Source: Silene conica (lineage: Eukaryota > Streptophyta > Magnoliopsida > Caryophyllales > Caryophyllaceae). Taken from it: 64,000 bases of DNA. A program made the translations under genes and the position numbers. The notes under the pieces were generated by a model, which saw only the letters and a program-made list of their open reading frames with translations, did not search any database and was not told the DNA's origin. The stretch lies in NCBI GenBank assembly GCA_029255685.2, contig CM055313.2, positions 78,346,641 through 78,410,640 on the forward strand. The letters run 5' to 3'. Below, piece after piece: positions 46,086 to 57,786 of the stretch. Each line of letters opens with the position of its first letter. The stretch's first letter is position 1.

Positions 46086-47400
46086 ACTCAGAACATAGGT
46101 CTCTGTTCAAACAGTCAGGACAACTATCACTGCTGCAGATGATACATAACCCATCCACTTGAACACAGGAAGGCTCTAAGAGAATACCAAATGGAATACA
46201 TCACTGCTGATAGTGATAGAACCATTATAATTCCATGCATAACTATTAGGACACATTGCAAAAGAACCAATTCACTTCATTCATTAAAATGGCTAGCGCA
46301 ATGTTCCGACAAAACGACTCGTTAAAACACAATTAATGTCAACAAGACTTACGTTCAATGTATTATTTCCATGGGCACATGTAACAGAAAACAACAGATT
46401 ACCACTGACTAGGGCCACACCGAAGCACAAAAGATCATGCTATTCACGAATTAATTCACATATCTGACGACTATAATTGTCGTAGCAAACATTGATCATG
46501 AAATCCAGAGTTCTAAATTATTCTGTTGACTAAAATGATGGTCAGCTGACAGAATTAAGCAGGTGAGCCAGGAAAAGACAGACATGTTACTCGTGTAGTC
46601 ATGTATGAAATGTGTATCATTCTCCATATGCCCCTCTGTAAACGTAGAGATTGAAGCCTATAAGCGAGTTGCAAGCTATTGAATCACAACAAAGTTCAAC
46701 AAATGTAACAGAGTTGTCATAAATGCAAGAGATGTGATAACAACCAATAAGAGATTCTTTCATAAATAGGACAGGCATACCAGTATGTCAGAACAAAGAA
46801 TTGAATGATTCAATAGATTAATATAATACCAGAATCAGTGCAGTTCAGAATATCCTAAACGCAAAATAAACAGAACAGACACAAAAACATCAAAATCAGG
46901 CGCCATAAAAGACTGTACTAATCACATTTTAAGACATCGCAATTTGCAAAATAAAAAATATTCCTATGTTGGTGCGAAATTTCACTTTGGCTGCGCGCCA
47001 AGTGCCCACACTAGTCATGACACTCCTTCCAGAATGACTTTTCATTTCATAAAAAAAACATAATATATGTTCTTAAGACAGCCAGGTGTGTCTGACACTC
47101 TGGCACAGGCTCGCACCCAACACCAGGATCCAAGTCTGAGTAGCACACAATGATTGAATAGCTTAAACTCATTAATAGAGTACACCAGATTCATCCCTGA
47201 ATTGGCTCAACAAAAACCGTTATAGACAAATAGATACTCCTGAATCCTTACATAAACAAACTAACTAAACCCGAAAATCGCGGCCATGCAACTAAGTTGA
47301 ACCTTCAGAAGCAGTTATCAGCATTTTATGGAAAATGATTCCCTGATAAGTAATCCTAGTGGGTGAGGAATAAAGTTAGATAGAGAATCCATCTTAGCTA
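46086..47400. other. CACTA interior, probable intron-like captured DNA
   Basis: No coding segment recognised over 1.3 kb. Composition is less AT-rich than the flanking intergenic DNA, consistent with captured intron or gene-flank sequence. Confidence 0.35.
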
Positions 47401-47438
47401 ATTTACACACATTGATGGACTTTGAAGCAAATATATAC

Positions 47439-47683
47439 CTTAAAGTTAAGGGTTCCCTTGAGATATCCACTGATCATTTCACGATTGGCATGCATCTTAA
47501 CATCGTTCCAGCTGGAGTAGGAAATCATGACAGTAGACACGCCTTTACTGATAGCATCATAATATGCAGGCATGTGAATGCTAAGCAACTCATGCGAATC
47601 AATTACCATGTTAGCCTCATTGACTCCTCTCGTTGTCCCACCATCTCCGACAAAATGCTTTACACAAGCAGCAACCTTGTCCC
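47439..47683 (-). pseudogene. Captured GH3 beta-glucosidase exon
   Basis: The minus-strand exon starts [20 protein letters not shown] and continues [20 protein letters not shown], then [20 protein letters not shown], ending before a GTATAT donor. KHFVGDGGT and the SYSSWNG-like segment belong to the N-terminal TIM barrel of plant glycoside hydrolase family 3 (the HxxxDGG region near the substrate pocket; the nucleophile Asp lies further on and is absent). One exon only. A 41-base piece of it is duplicated exactly 179 bases away (47718-47758). Confidence 0.82.
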
Positions 47684-47717
47684 TGGCAGCAAGCCAGCAA
47701 CAATCATTTATCAGATA

Positions 47718-47758
47718 ACGCCTTTACTGATAGCATCATAATATGCAGGCATGTGAAT
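47718..47758. repeat. Exact 41-bp duplicate of GH3 exon sequence
   Basis: Identical to 47539-47579 and in direct orientation, just outside the exon. Such a templated filler is typical of repair by synthesis with strand switching. Confidence 0.88.
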
Positions 47759-48543
47759 AAAGTGTATTCTTATAACAGTGTTTTGTTACTATGAATTCAA
47801 TGATAAGTTTCATATTCTACTTCAAAGTAAAGTTTGTAAGTCAAACCACTACCTTCACATGCAACAAAGAAAGACAAAGGGAGTACTCTAAGGAAACAAC
47901 GCGGCAACAATATGAAATCGATTTAATGCTTCAAGCCTTTAGACTCTATATTACGTGGCGTACCCATATCAACACTCTACAAATGGACATGTGTATTGAC
48001 ACTCTGACACTTCAACTTAAGCCATGTGTCAGTGTCAGTGTGATTGAATGATTGATCCTTAAAGGCTAACATCATAATTCATAGCATGACACTATGAAGA
48101 ATAACAACTGATTTTTTGTTATCTATATCTAGTTTCACGTCATGGAGGCCGCAGGACATCAAACAATCATTAAAGAAATGCAAGGTAAGCACAATATAGC
48201 CTCAACTTGTCAGTACATCTTACAAATCTGCCTCACTAGACAACCATCGTCTAGAACTCTAGATAGGCATTAGTAAGATCACTAACTGTATTTAAAGCAC
48301 TTAACGGCTAACCATCACCACAAAGCACTTTCCAAACCAGAAACCAAAACTAGTAAGGTCAGCAGCTTTCACCCGCCCATCTGCAATGACCTATTTTTAA
48401 CAATTCATAATCAGACTTATATTTTATTTTTAACAGTCCAGTAGTAAAACTCATTTCCTTTTAAATATTTAGAAATTTAGTATCAGTAAGATCCAAATAT
48501 TAATAAGATAACTGGTACTTTCACCATAGCATAATGAGAGAAC

Positions 48544-48845
48544 CTGAGAATATATATTTCTGAGTAGCTGGAGCTGAGACATTTCTGCATCAAAAGTATT
48601 GACCATTTCCAACACTACCTCTGGTGTACTAACAAACCGCACAAACCTGACATTGTAGGCTATAAATTAAGATAAACACTTGTCAGTGGCCTTACAAAAA
48701 ACAGTAATACAATTTACACAAATTATAAAGTAGGATTCAGCAGCCAAGAGCATAACCTCTCAAGAGTACCCTTCGTAAACCATGTTTCTGCGTCATTAAA
48801 TCTCTCGACACCAAGCCTAATTAATCCTTTTCCTAAGGTAGCCAA
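48544..48845 (-). pseudogene. Captured COP1-interacting-protein-like fragment (two exons)
   Basis: Minus-strand exons at about 48845-48757 (GVERFNDAETWFTKGTLER) and 48656-48544 ([20 protein letters not shown], ending NIYSQ) join in phase across a GT-AG intron. [19 protein letters not shown] is a hallmark of the N-terminal region of plant COP1-interacting protein 7-related proteins. Only this part is present. A further short coding-like piece (VIADGRVKAADLTSFG) lies near 48345-48395 on the same strand. No function is expected. Confidence 0.65.
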
Positions 48846-49077
48846 AGCCTAATGAAGGTCTCTCACTCAAAAGAAACAAAGGAAGTAACTCCTGTACCTT
48901 TCTTAAAGTGCCAGGCTGATTGTGATCAATGGATCATGCATGCTAAATTTCTTTCAAATAAAAAACAAAACTTGGAAACAAACGACGTAGTTCTACATCA
49001 AGTACTGTCTAAGATTTCATTCGAAACAAGGATTGACAATGCAACAAGAATGAGATGAAAGAAAGAGAACTCACTTT

Positions 49078-49215
49078 CGAACAGTTGGACCAAGTTTGTA
49101 AAACAGAATGAGTTGATTCAAGACCTTAAAAAGAACAGGATTCCACATTGGAATGGAAGGTTGGTCGTCCGCAACCACTGGAGAGCTCCAAGAACCATCC
49201 TGAACATCATCGATC
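49078..49215 (-). pseudogene. Unidentified captured exon
   Basis: The minus strand reads SWSSPVVADDQPSIPMWNPV and then LFKVLNQLILFYKLGPTVR, followed by a GTGAGT donor. Clearly coding-like, family not recognised. It lies next to the truncated end of the inner CACTA transposase near 49250. Confidence 0.5.
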
Positions 49216-49275
49216 ATAGCTCAAAAGTCAGTTGCGTAATTGAATCATTACCAAATTATCAACACTTTTATGTAC

Positions 49276-50296
49276 ATATAAACTTTGGATAATAAGTTTT
49301 TGACAAATTGACTTAACTCAGTTATTGCATTCCAAGGACCCGTCGGGAGCAAATGTTTTAAGGCAACAGGAAGTAACCGTTGCATAAAGACATGGCAATC
49401 ATGACTTTTCATGGAATGCAACACCATACTTTTATGATCAACACACCGACTCAAATCCGAAGCATAACCATCCGGGAATTTCAATTTGGCAACCCACTCA
49501 CATACAGCTTTTTTCTCCGCGGCGTTTAAAACAAACCTAGATGATGGGGGCCGTACAAAGCAATGCTCTTTAAAGTCAGCTTTACCATTAACTCCGAACT
49601 TAGTTTTATTTGGTTCATTCATCACCGTACTGATAAGATGTTCAAAAATGTTTTTCTCAATGTGCATAACATCTAAGTTGTGTCGAATCAACAAAGTTTT
49701 CCAATAAGGAAGTTGCCAAAATATGCTTTGTTTCCACCATCCTTCATTCTTGTCTTTTAATTTTTTCAATTCTTGATCAGAAGCATCAACAATTCTTGGC
49801 ATATCCTTTACCGCATCCCACACTTCTTCACCAGTTAATCTCGATGCGGCAATGCGATCTTCAGTTTTTCTAATCTTCAGAAAATGCTTGCAGTTGTTGC
49901 GAAAAGGATGATCAGGTTTCAAAAACACACGGTGACAATCGAACCAACTAACTTTCTTGCTATGTTTAAGCCAAAAGGAGTTATGATCCTTGTCTTGACA
50001 ATAAGGACAAGCATGGTATCCAGACGTGGACCAACCGGAAAGCATGCCATATGCCGGAAAATCATTGATAGTCCAAATTAATGCAGCTTTTAGTTGAAAA
50101 TTTTGTTTCTTATAAACATCGTAAGTGTGCACACCCGTTTCCCAAAGTTCTTTCAACTCTTTGATCAACGGTTGAAGGTACACATCTAGATTTGTCTTGG
50201 GGTTCTTAGGACCTGGAACGATCAATGATAGAAACATAAATTGTCTCTTCATGCATAACCAGGGAGGTAAATTATACGGAGTGACAATCACAGGCC
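49276..50296 (-). pseudogene. CACTA transposase (TNPD/transposase_21), second part
   Basis: Continues the En/Spm-type transposase after the copia insertion with VIVTPYNLPPWLCMKRQFMF. Later motifs are ACPYCQDK, then RHNLDVMHIEKNIFEHLIST, and HDCHVFMQRLLPVALKHLLP. These are standard segments of the transposase_21 family, which binds and cuts element ends in the nucleus. The C-terminal third is absent after ITELSQFVKNL near 49276, where unrelated residues and a stop follow. Truncated, so inactive. Confidence 0.85.
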
Positions 50297-51285
50297 TATT
50301 GGGGCTGGTGTCCTTGACAATTAAGTACAATGACTTATTAAATCTCTTTAAGGATCACAAGGGCATACTTTTGTATTATTACCAGTTGATCCACGTTTAT
50401 CAATAACGGTTGGCTTGCTAGATAAGTTTGACGTTATTGTCATATGGATGGCGGTGATCAACTGGTCCCTATACGTCACACCTATAGGACACGTTTGAGA
50501 AATGTGAAGGTATGAAAATACAGTCACATTTATGCCGGATATGACTAAACAGTTAGTCAGAGGTGTTGACTAATAAATTAGTCAATAAGATGTTGAGATT
50601 ATTATTTAATACGGATTAAATAATTTTAGCTAATACGGATTACAAGATTAATTCGTAAATTAAATATAAACGGTTATATTTAATTAAATATAGTATTCGC
50701 GTATTAATATAAACAGTTATATTAATTTGGGTAATTATACAATATCGTATTTTGTCAGACCATTATTAATATATCGACTGTATTAATATCTGATAACATG
50801 TTACGATTTATAAATAAAACCCGCGAACAACTTAAAGCTAAACGGGTCGAATCACGCAAAGGTATAAGGTAAGAGTGGAAAAAGCCCACCCTTACCCAAG
50901 ACCCATTCGGCCGACCTAAGTAATACAAAAGGAGAGTCTTTCTCCTTTTGTCACTTACTGGTAATTCATAATTCTCACAATTAGGGTTTTGAGAACATCT
51001 TTTTCCCAAAACTCAGATCTCACATCTAAAACCTCTCAAAAGCTCTCCCCATATTGCAAGGCAATTGGAGAGTATTTTCTAGCACACGCGGCATCATCTC
51101 AATCAAGTCTTGGGTGCAAGTTATAGGAGGGAATTTACTTTAATTCCTGTTCTTAGGCCATAAGCACAAAGGACCAAAGGTTGAATTCTTTTTCTTATCC
51201 TTTTTAATCTTATGACTATAAACACAACTGTATTTTTCATTATAATCCTGCAAGTTTAGGGCGAATACATGCTTTATTCCCCACA
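50297..51285 (+). repeat. 5' LTR of young copia element
   Basis: 989 bp ending TTATTCCCCACA, followed after two bases by the primer site. Contains ACGGATTA repeats and AAACGGTTATATTTAATTA-type stretches near 50640-50720, and a TTTATAAATAAAACC stretch at 50808 that may hold the TATA box. Nearly identical to 57787-58775. Confidence 0.93.
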
Positions 51286-51287
51286 AG

Positions 51288-51305
51288 TGGTATCAGAGCC
51301 TTAGG
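51288..51305 (+). other. Primer-binding site, tRNA-Met type
   Basis: TGGTATCAGAGCC begins three bases after the LTR end. Complementary to the 3' end of initiator tRNA-Met. Confidence 0.88.
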
Positions 51306-53096
51306 CCATGAAAATTTTACTTTTGTGTTTTTTCATAAGTTTTTTTTTAAAGATTTTGAAAAATCTCGTTTCTGCCGCTGCGTCGGTCGGTCGACCAGTA
51401 TTAGCGGTCGGTCGACCGCCCCTGTGTGAGTTTTCTGTTTTTTTTTAAAAAACAGTTTCCTTTATGAGTTTTCGATCTTGTTTTTCGATTCCTGTTTACA
51501 TATTGTTAATTAATCGATATTCTTAACAATATGTGAACCCTTGTTGATGTTAATTTTGATTTACTTGTTTTAATCAAAGTTTAAAAGGTAAAAACTTGTT
51601 TTAATTTCAAAAGGTGCAGCGTTTTGCGTTTTCTGAAATTCGTTTTTACTACTTGTTGGTCGGTCGACCTAATTAATAGGTCGGTCGACCGATTTTACTG
51701 TTGCAGTTTTTTCCGTTTTTCGGCAGGAGGTCGGTCGACCACAAGTTTAGGTCGGTCGACCTCCCCCCTGTAACAGACTCGTTTTTTTTTATTTCGAAAA
51801 TAACATGTTTTATTTTCACATGGCTTAAAATAATATACTATATACGGAAATAGTGTATTATTTAGTGAAACGGTTCACCCTCGTTTGATACATATTGTTT
51901 TAAAACAGTTTAAAATAATGGATTATATGTTTGTTAAAATTGGTGATTAAAACGGTATAGTCACTTAATTTAATCTTAAAAGGTGGTTTGGTATAAATTT
52001 ATTAATCATAATAACAGTATTATGTCATGTATAAATTGTTTTTAGTTGATGCATTTTATTTATCGTCTTGTGAATGCCTTGAATGCTTTCAATAACGTAT
52101 TTAATTTTTGCAAACGGTTGTAACTTAGTGTGGCCTTAGAAGATTGTGTCACCGTAACGAAGGGACACGATCTTGCTTGTAATTTTGAGATCTTGAATCT
52201 CCGTTTTGGGTTTTTTGCCATGTAATTACTTTTGTATTTAAATTAGAATGTATCTAGGATTACTTTTGTAATTTAAATTAGTAATTTTGTGAAGACCAAA
52301 GACAAGACGGAGACCGGATGCTCACTCCCGCTGCAAGGACCGAGATAAAACATCAAGACAAGCTTCTAGGGTCCAACGGTGGATTCCAAGTTGTTTTATG
52401 TTTATTTTGGTAGGATAGGCCACACTAGGACTTTTATTTACGTTTATTGCATTTATCTTTATGCTTTCATCGATAATAGCTTGCATCATATTCCGCCTAA
52501 AACCAAACCACCTATATCATGCCTGAAAACTGACTCATGTAGAGGTTACGCGTTAGTTTTCTGTGACAATACAGATGTCACATGTCATTTGCAAAGCCAT
52601 CACTTTATTTAATTCATTCACGCATTTGCTAGATATGAATAAATAAAAGTTGATGGGGTCTTCCTCGTATAACCAAAAATTGAGATTAGTCTTTATAAAT
52701 CAGCCTCCCATGAATCCCTTCTTCGTCGGTAGGCATAATATGACCCCTTCTACGTCGGGTAAGTAGGAACAGATGATTTATTTTATCTCAACATCATGGT
52801 CACTCGATAATATTCCAGTGACTGAGATGGACTAATAGATAGGATTTACGGAAATCTATCGACCAAGAGTTCCAACGATTGGAATTAGCCAAACTGTGGG
52901 CTTATCAATATACGGAAATTGAGTCTTGGGATCGTTTATATAATTCTTGAGGGAGATCAATTATATAAATGCATGAGTCTACGAGTTTAAATTCAATTTA
53001 ATATAGACTTAAATCACAACAATAAGTTGCTTATATGGTTTTGTTTTATCTTCTTTCAGTGTAGAACACGTTCATTAAAACTGCTGTAAAACTAAA
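51306..53096 (+). other. Long untranslated leader of young copia element
   Basis: About 1.8 kb between primer site and gag without a coding domain. It holds the three paired 12-mers and a stretch mentioning AAGACAAGACGGAGACCGG near 52300. A leader of this length is unusual for copia elements. Confidence 0.65.
51385..51761. repeat. Three GGTCGGTCGACC pairs in the copia leader
   Basis: Exact 12-mers start at 51385/51406, 51658/51679 and 51729/51750. Every pair has 21 bp start to start. They lie between the primer site and gag. Same core and spacing as in the unrelated gypsy element at 630-734 and 3034-3149. Confidence 0.93.
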
Positions 53097-54010
53097 ATGG
53101 CTGGTGAAGACCCAATGCCAAGTGCCAAGCTAGCACGTGAATCCTGGCTAAAAGCCTTCATGGACTCCATGAATCAGTCAACTAGACTGAGGAATGATGG
53201 GTCAAACTTCTCTGACTGGGAGGCAGCACTACGGAATGCTGCCATTGCTGACGGAAAGCTCAAGTTCTTAACTGAGCCCATTCCGCCACACCCAGGAACT
53301 GGAGCTAGAGCCAACGAAATTCGCGCTCATAGCGATTTCGTTATGGAAGCGGGTGCGATAAAGAACGTACTCATCTATGCAATGGAATCTAATTTGCAAA
53401 GACGCTTCATAACCCATGGTGCAAACAAGATTTTCACCACGCTCACTAACGAATTCTCCAAGGCTCCGAGAATCGTTTCTTATGAGCATACCTGTCGCTT
53501 CTTTGAGGCGAAACTCCAGAAGGGCCAAGCTGTTAGCCCACATATTCTCAACATGATTGAGAATATCGAGAAACTGGAGTCCCTAAACTGCAAGATCAGT
53601 GAGAACATCATCGTTGATCGCATGCTTCATTCGCTTCATGATGGGTTCGCCCTCTTTAGGGCCAACTACTACATGAACGACATGAAGAAGACTCCCCATG
53701 AGCTCCACTCCCTTCTCGTACAGACTGAGAAGGATCTAAAGTTGAGTGGGAGTCTAAAGCAGGATGTTCTCATGATCTCAAGTAAGGGAAAAGGTAAAGG
53801 GAAGGCTAAAGCTCAGGGCGACCTAGCGGTAGGTAGGCCCAGGTTCAAGAAACCAGGATTTGCTAAGAGTGGGCCTGGTGAGTCGAGTAACTCACAAGGC
53901 AAGACAAAGAGCAAGGATACAAGCATGGAATGTCACCATTGCCACAAGACTGGGCATTGGAGGCGCTCATGCCCCGTGTATCGCGAGGACATTAAAGCAG
54001 GCCGTGTTAC
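53097..54010 (+). pseudogene. gag of young copia element
   Basis: Starts MAGEDPMPSAKLARESWLKA. The capsid-like region includes NFSDWEAALRNAAIADG and LQRRFITHGANKIFTTLTNE. It is followed by a Lys/Gly-rich linker (GKGKGKAKAQ) and a CCHC knuckle, CHHCHKTGHWRRSC. It would package element RNA. Codon use and openness indicate a young copy. Confidence 0.88.
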
Positions 54011-54039
54011 TCCTATTGGTATGTCTTCTTCTTCTTTTA

Positions 54040-55160
54040 TTCACATGATTGAGATTAACCATGCAAGTTGCGGAACTTGGGTACTTGATACTGGTTGTGG
54101 TTCTCATCTATGTAATCATGTGCAGGGCCTCCGAAACCAAGAACCCCTAATCAAGGGTGAGGTGGACCTGCGTGTCGGGAATGGAGCACGTGTGGCTGCA
54201 GTCTCGAAGGGAACATACGTAATCCAGCTTCCAAGTGGATTCGAGTTATTTTTATATAACTGTTATTATGTTCCTAGTTTGTCCAAAAACATTATTTCAG
54301 TTTCTGCACTTGACAAACTCGGCTTTTCATTTGTAATAGAGAATAATAGCTGTATTTTCTCCTTACACAATATGATTTATGGCAAGGCAGTTTCCATGAA
54401 TGGAATTTATGTTTTAGATCAAACTACCGAGATATTACATGTGAATAATAAAAGAATAAAGGTAGGTGACAAAGATCAAACTTACCTATGGCATTGTCGT
54501 ATGGGACACATAAATGAGAAACGCGTTAAACAGCTCATACAGAATGGAGCTATTTCGCCCTTTGATTTCGAATCATATGGCACGTGTGAATCATGTCTCA
54601 TCGGCAAAATGACTCGTATTTCCTTCAAAGGTGTTGGAATGCGCGCTGCCGACCTATTAGGACTCATACATACGGACGTATGTGGCCCTATGTCGATCAA
54701 CGCACGAGATGGCTATAGGTATTTCATCACTTTCACGGATGATTTTAGTAGATATGGCTATGTCTACTTAATGAAACATAAAAGTGAATCCTTTGACAAG
54801 TTCAAAGAATACCAGAATCGGGTACAGAACCAGCTGGGTAGAAAGATTAAAGCACTACGTTCAGATCGTGGTGGTGAGTATCTTTCACACGAGTTTGATC
54901 AACACCTTAAAGACTGTGGGATCGTGCTACAGTTGACTCCACCTGGAACACCACAATTAAATGGTGTGTCCGAACGGAGAAATCGAACTTTACTTGATAT
55001 GGTTCGATCCATGATGAGTCACACCGTTGTGCCTGATTCATTGTGGGGCTATGCTCTTTTGTCGGCCGCTCTAATACTTAACCGAAGTCCGTCTAAAGCT
55101 GTTGACAAGACTCCATTCGAGTTATGGAAGGGAACGGTCCCTAACTTGTCCTTTATTCGG
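54040..55160 (+). pseudogene. Protease and integrase of young copia element
   Basis: Protease active-site motif WVLDTGCGSHLC. Next the GAG-pre-integrase region with LWHCRMGHINEKRV and CESCLIGK. The integrase core follows, with IHTDVCGPM, FTDDFSRYGYVYL, LRSDRGGEYLS (second acidic residue) and PQLNGVSERRNRTLLD (Glu). The order protease-integrase-reverse transcriptase defines Ty1/copia. Lineage within copia is not certain to me. Confidence 0.88.
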
Positions 55161-55399
55161 GTTTGAGGCTGCGAGGCTTATGTCAAGTGGAGACACGAGG
55201 ATAAGCTCGGCCCGCGATCGGTCAAGACATACTTTATAGGCTATCCAAAGGGAACGTTTGGTCATTACTTCTACTCGCCTACCGAACAACGTGTTTTTGT
55301 TGCGGCTAGTGCGACGTTCTTAGAGAAAGAATTTCTCGAGAACAAGTCGAGTAATAGAACCTTCGAGTTATCGGAGGTTCAAGAACCAACTACCGAGCA

Positions 55400-56930
55400 A
55401 CCATTGGAGGAAACAGTACCTTCAACCGAGGCTGCGGTAGATATCCCTGAGGAACCTAGGAGGTCAGGAAGAGTCTCTATTCCACCGGACAGATACATTG
55501 GTATGGTCGAGGAACACGATAAAGATGACGTCTTACTCCTAGAGGGTAATGAACCCACAACCTATAAAGGTGCCATGACCAGTTCTGACTCAATGCTATG
55601 GCTAGAAGCCATGCAATCCGAGATGGACTCCATGTATGAGAACAACGTGTGGGATCTTGTGGACCTACCTGCAAAGGTACGTCCCCTTCAATGCAAATGG
55701 CTTTACAAGATAAAGCATGCCGTGGAAGGACAACAAGATATCCACAAGGCTAGACTAGTTGCTAAAGGTTTCACTCAAGTGCCAGGCTTGCACTATGATG
55801 AGATCTTTGCACCCGTAGTCATGCTACGTTCCATTCGGATTATCTTAGCGATCGCCGCATTTCATGACTATGAAATATGGCAAATGGACGTTAAAACCGC
55901 CTTCTTAAACGGTTATTTGGAGGAAGAGTTGTACATGGTACAACCCGAGGGTTTTATCGATCCAGCACATCCTAAGAAAGTTTGCAAGCTTAAGCGTTCC
56001 ATCTATGGACTTAAGCAAGCATCGCGGAGTTGGAATCATCGCTTCGACCAAGTGATAAAAGAGAATGGGTTCATTCGATCAGTCGAGGAACCATGTCTCT
56101 ATATCAAGTCGAGTGGGAATAAGATTGTATTCCTAGTACTGTATGTCGATGACATACTCTTGATTGGGAATGACATACCTCTCTTATCTTCGGTTAAAGC
56201 ATGGTTGAAAAACCATTTCCAGATGAAAGATCTGGGAGAGGCACAAAGAATTTTGGGCATCCGTATCTACAGGGATAGATCACGACGGATGTTGTCTCTC
56301 AGTCAGGAATCTTATATAGAGAAGATTCTGGAGAGATTCAGCATGACGAACTCCAAGAAGGGGTTCCTTCCTATGACTCCTGGGCTTCAATTGAGCAAGA
56401 CTCAAGAAGCTAAGTCAGTGGAAGAGAAAGAGCACATGAGTCGGATTCCTTATGCTTCGGCAATAGGATCGATCATGTATGCCATGATATGCACACGTCC
56501 TGACGTTGCATATGCATTGAGTATGACAAGTCGATTCCAAGCTCATCCAGGTGAACAACACTGGATGGCCGTGAAAAACATTCTTAAGTACCTACGGAGG
56601 ACTAAAGATTGGGGATTGACTTACGGAGGCGACTCGACGCTCTGCGCCACGGGTTACGCAGATGCTAGCTTCCAAACGGATCGAGATGACTCGAAATCTC
56701 AGTCTGGATTCGTTTTTACTCTTAATGGCGCTGCTGTCAGCTGGAAAAGTTCTAAACAGAATGTTACAGCAGATTCTACGACTGAGTCCGCGTAAAAGAA
56801 GATATTTATTGATAAGATCGCTATGGATGACAACATAGCTGATCCTCTCACAAAAGCATTACCACGTGATAAGCATGAAGGACACATTCATTCCATGGGA
56901 ATTAGATGTGTTCCTAAGTTGTAGTACTCT
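55400..56930 (+). pseudogene. Reverse transcriptase and RNase H of young copia element
   Basis: Linker region, then reverse transcriptase with WLYKIKH, LVAKGFTQ, MDVKTAFLNGYLEEELYM, YGLKQASRSWN and the catalytic YVDDILLIGND. RNase H follows, with SRIPYASAIGSIMYAMICTR, TGYADASFQ and SGFVFTLNGAAVSWKS, and a late part with NIADPLTKALPRDKH. The region includes part of the about two or three breaks of pol. Confidence 0.85.
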
Positions 56931-57786
56931 TTTATGAATTCATGTAATAATTCATTTTCTCGTGTACTCTATTCAACCTTATTGTTATGATATAAAATGT
57001 TTTGTTTTTCATGTGGAATTGTACGCCAATTTTGAACACCACAAAGTGAACTGATTAACATTACATCGTTTTGGTCCTTGATTACCCACTTGAGCTGATA
57101 ACTCAGGTAATCATTTTGTGACGTTGGTTGATGGTGGGTTCAACGAGCCATAAGTCACGTGGATGACTGACCAATCACAAAGGCGAGTTATACGGATATC
57201 TCGTAGGACACCCCGTGACAACGTTATGGAGTCCTAAATGTTTTATAACATTGGGTGCCAGGTCGTGGATAGGACCTCCATAGTGTTCCTTAGAGTCGAG
57301 TCTTTTGACTTTCAACTGTTTCTTGAGATTAAGACAGATTTTGGGTAACTTTGGTTTCTTTCCCACGGTCACCGTAACAGGGGCCAAGAGGATTTTTTCT
57401 GGGTTATTTCATGCTGGGCGATATCGGCAGGATTCGAGTTGAGGGAAATATCCAAACCCTTATCAGGATTTTATCATTTCTCAGGGCCACTCGAGGAGTA
57501 GTAACTGAAATGCATGGCCATGCTCGAATACAGATTCGTTTTATCAGTTAAGTTACTCTCTAGTCGGGGAAACCACTCTTGATACAGATCGCTTGTGAGA
57601 TACGACCTTTGCGAATGCGGATTTGCAAATTGTCTTACATTGAGTGGGAGAAATTTTAAAAGGATATGAGATTCGGTTATCGCACCTACACTTGTACGGA
57701 CAAGTGGGAGTTTGTTGGAGATTGTGTCCTCCACATGTAGTGTGATAACGTCATTGCACATACCCTTGTACGGACAAGTGGGAGAT
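56931..57786 (+). other. 3' untranslated region and purine tract of copia element
   Basis: No coding domain. GTACGGACAAGTGGGAG occurs twice (about 57695 and 57768). The second copy adjoins the LTR and is the likely polypurine primer, the first a duplicate. Confidence 0.65.

Noticed and set aside
50755-51009. Identical 84-codon minus-strand frame in both LTRs (also 58245-58499)
   Set aside because: Identity only reflects the LTR duplication. Antisense to the element and without domain.
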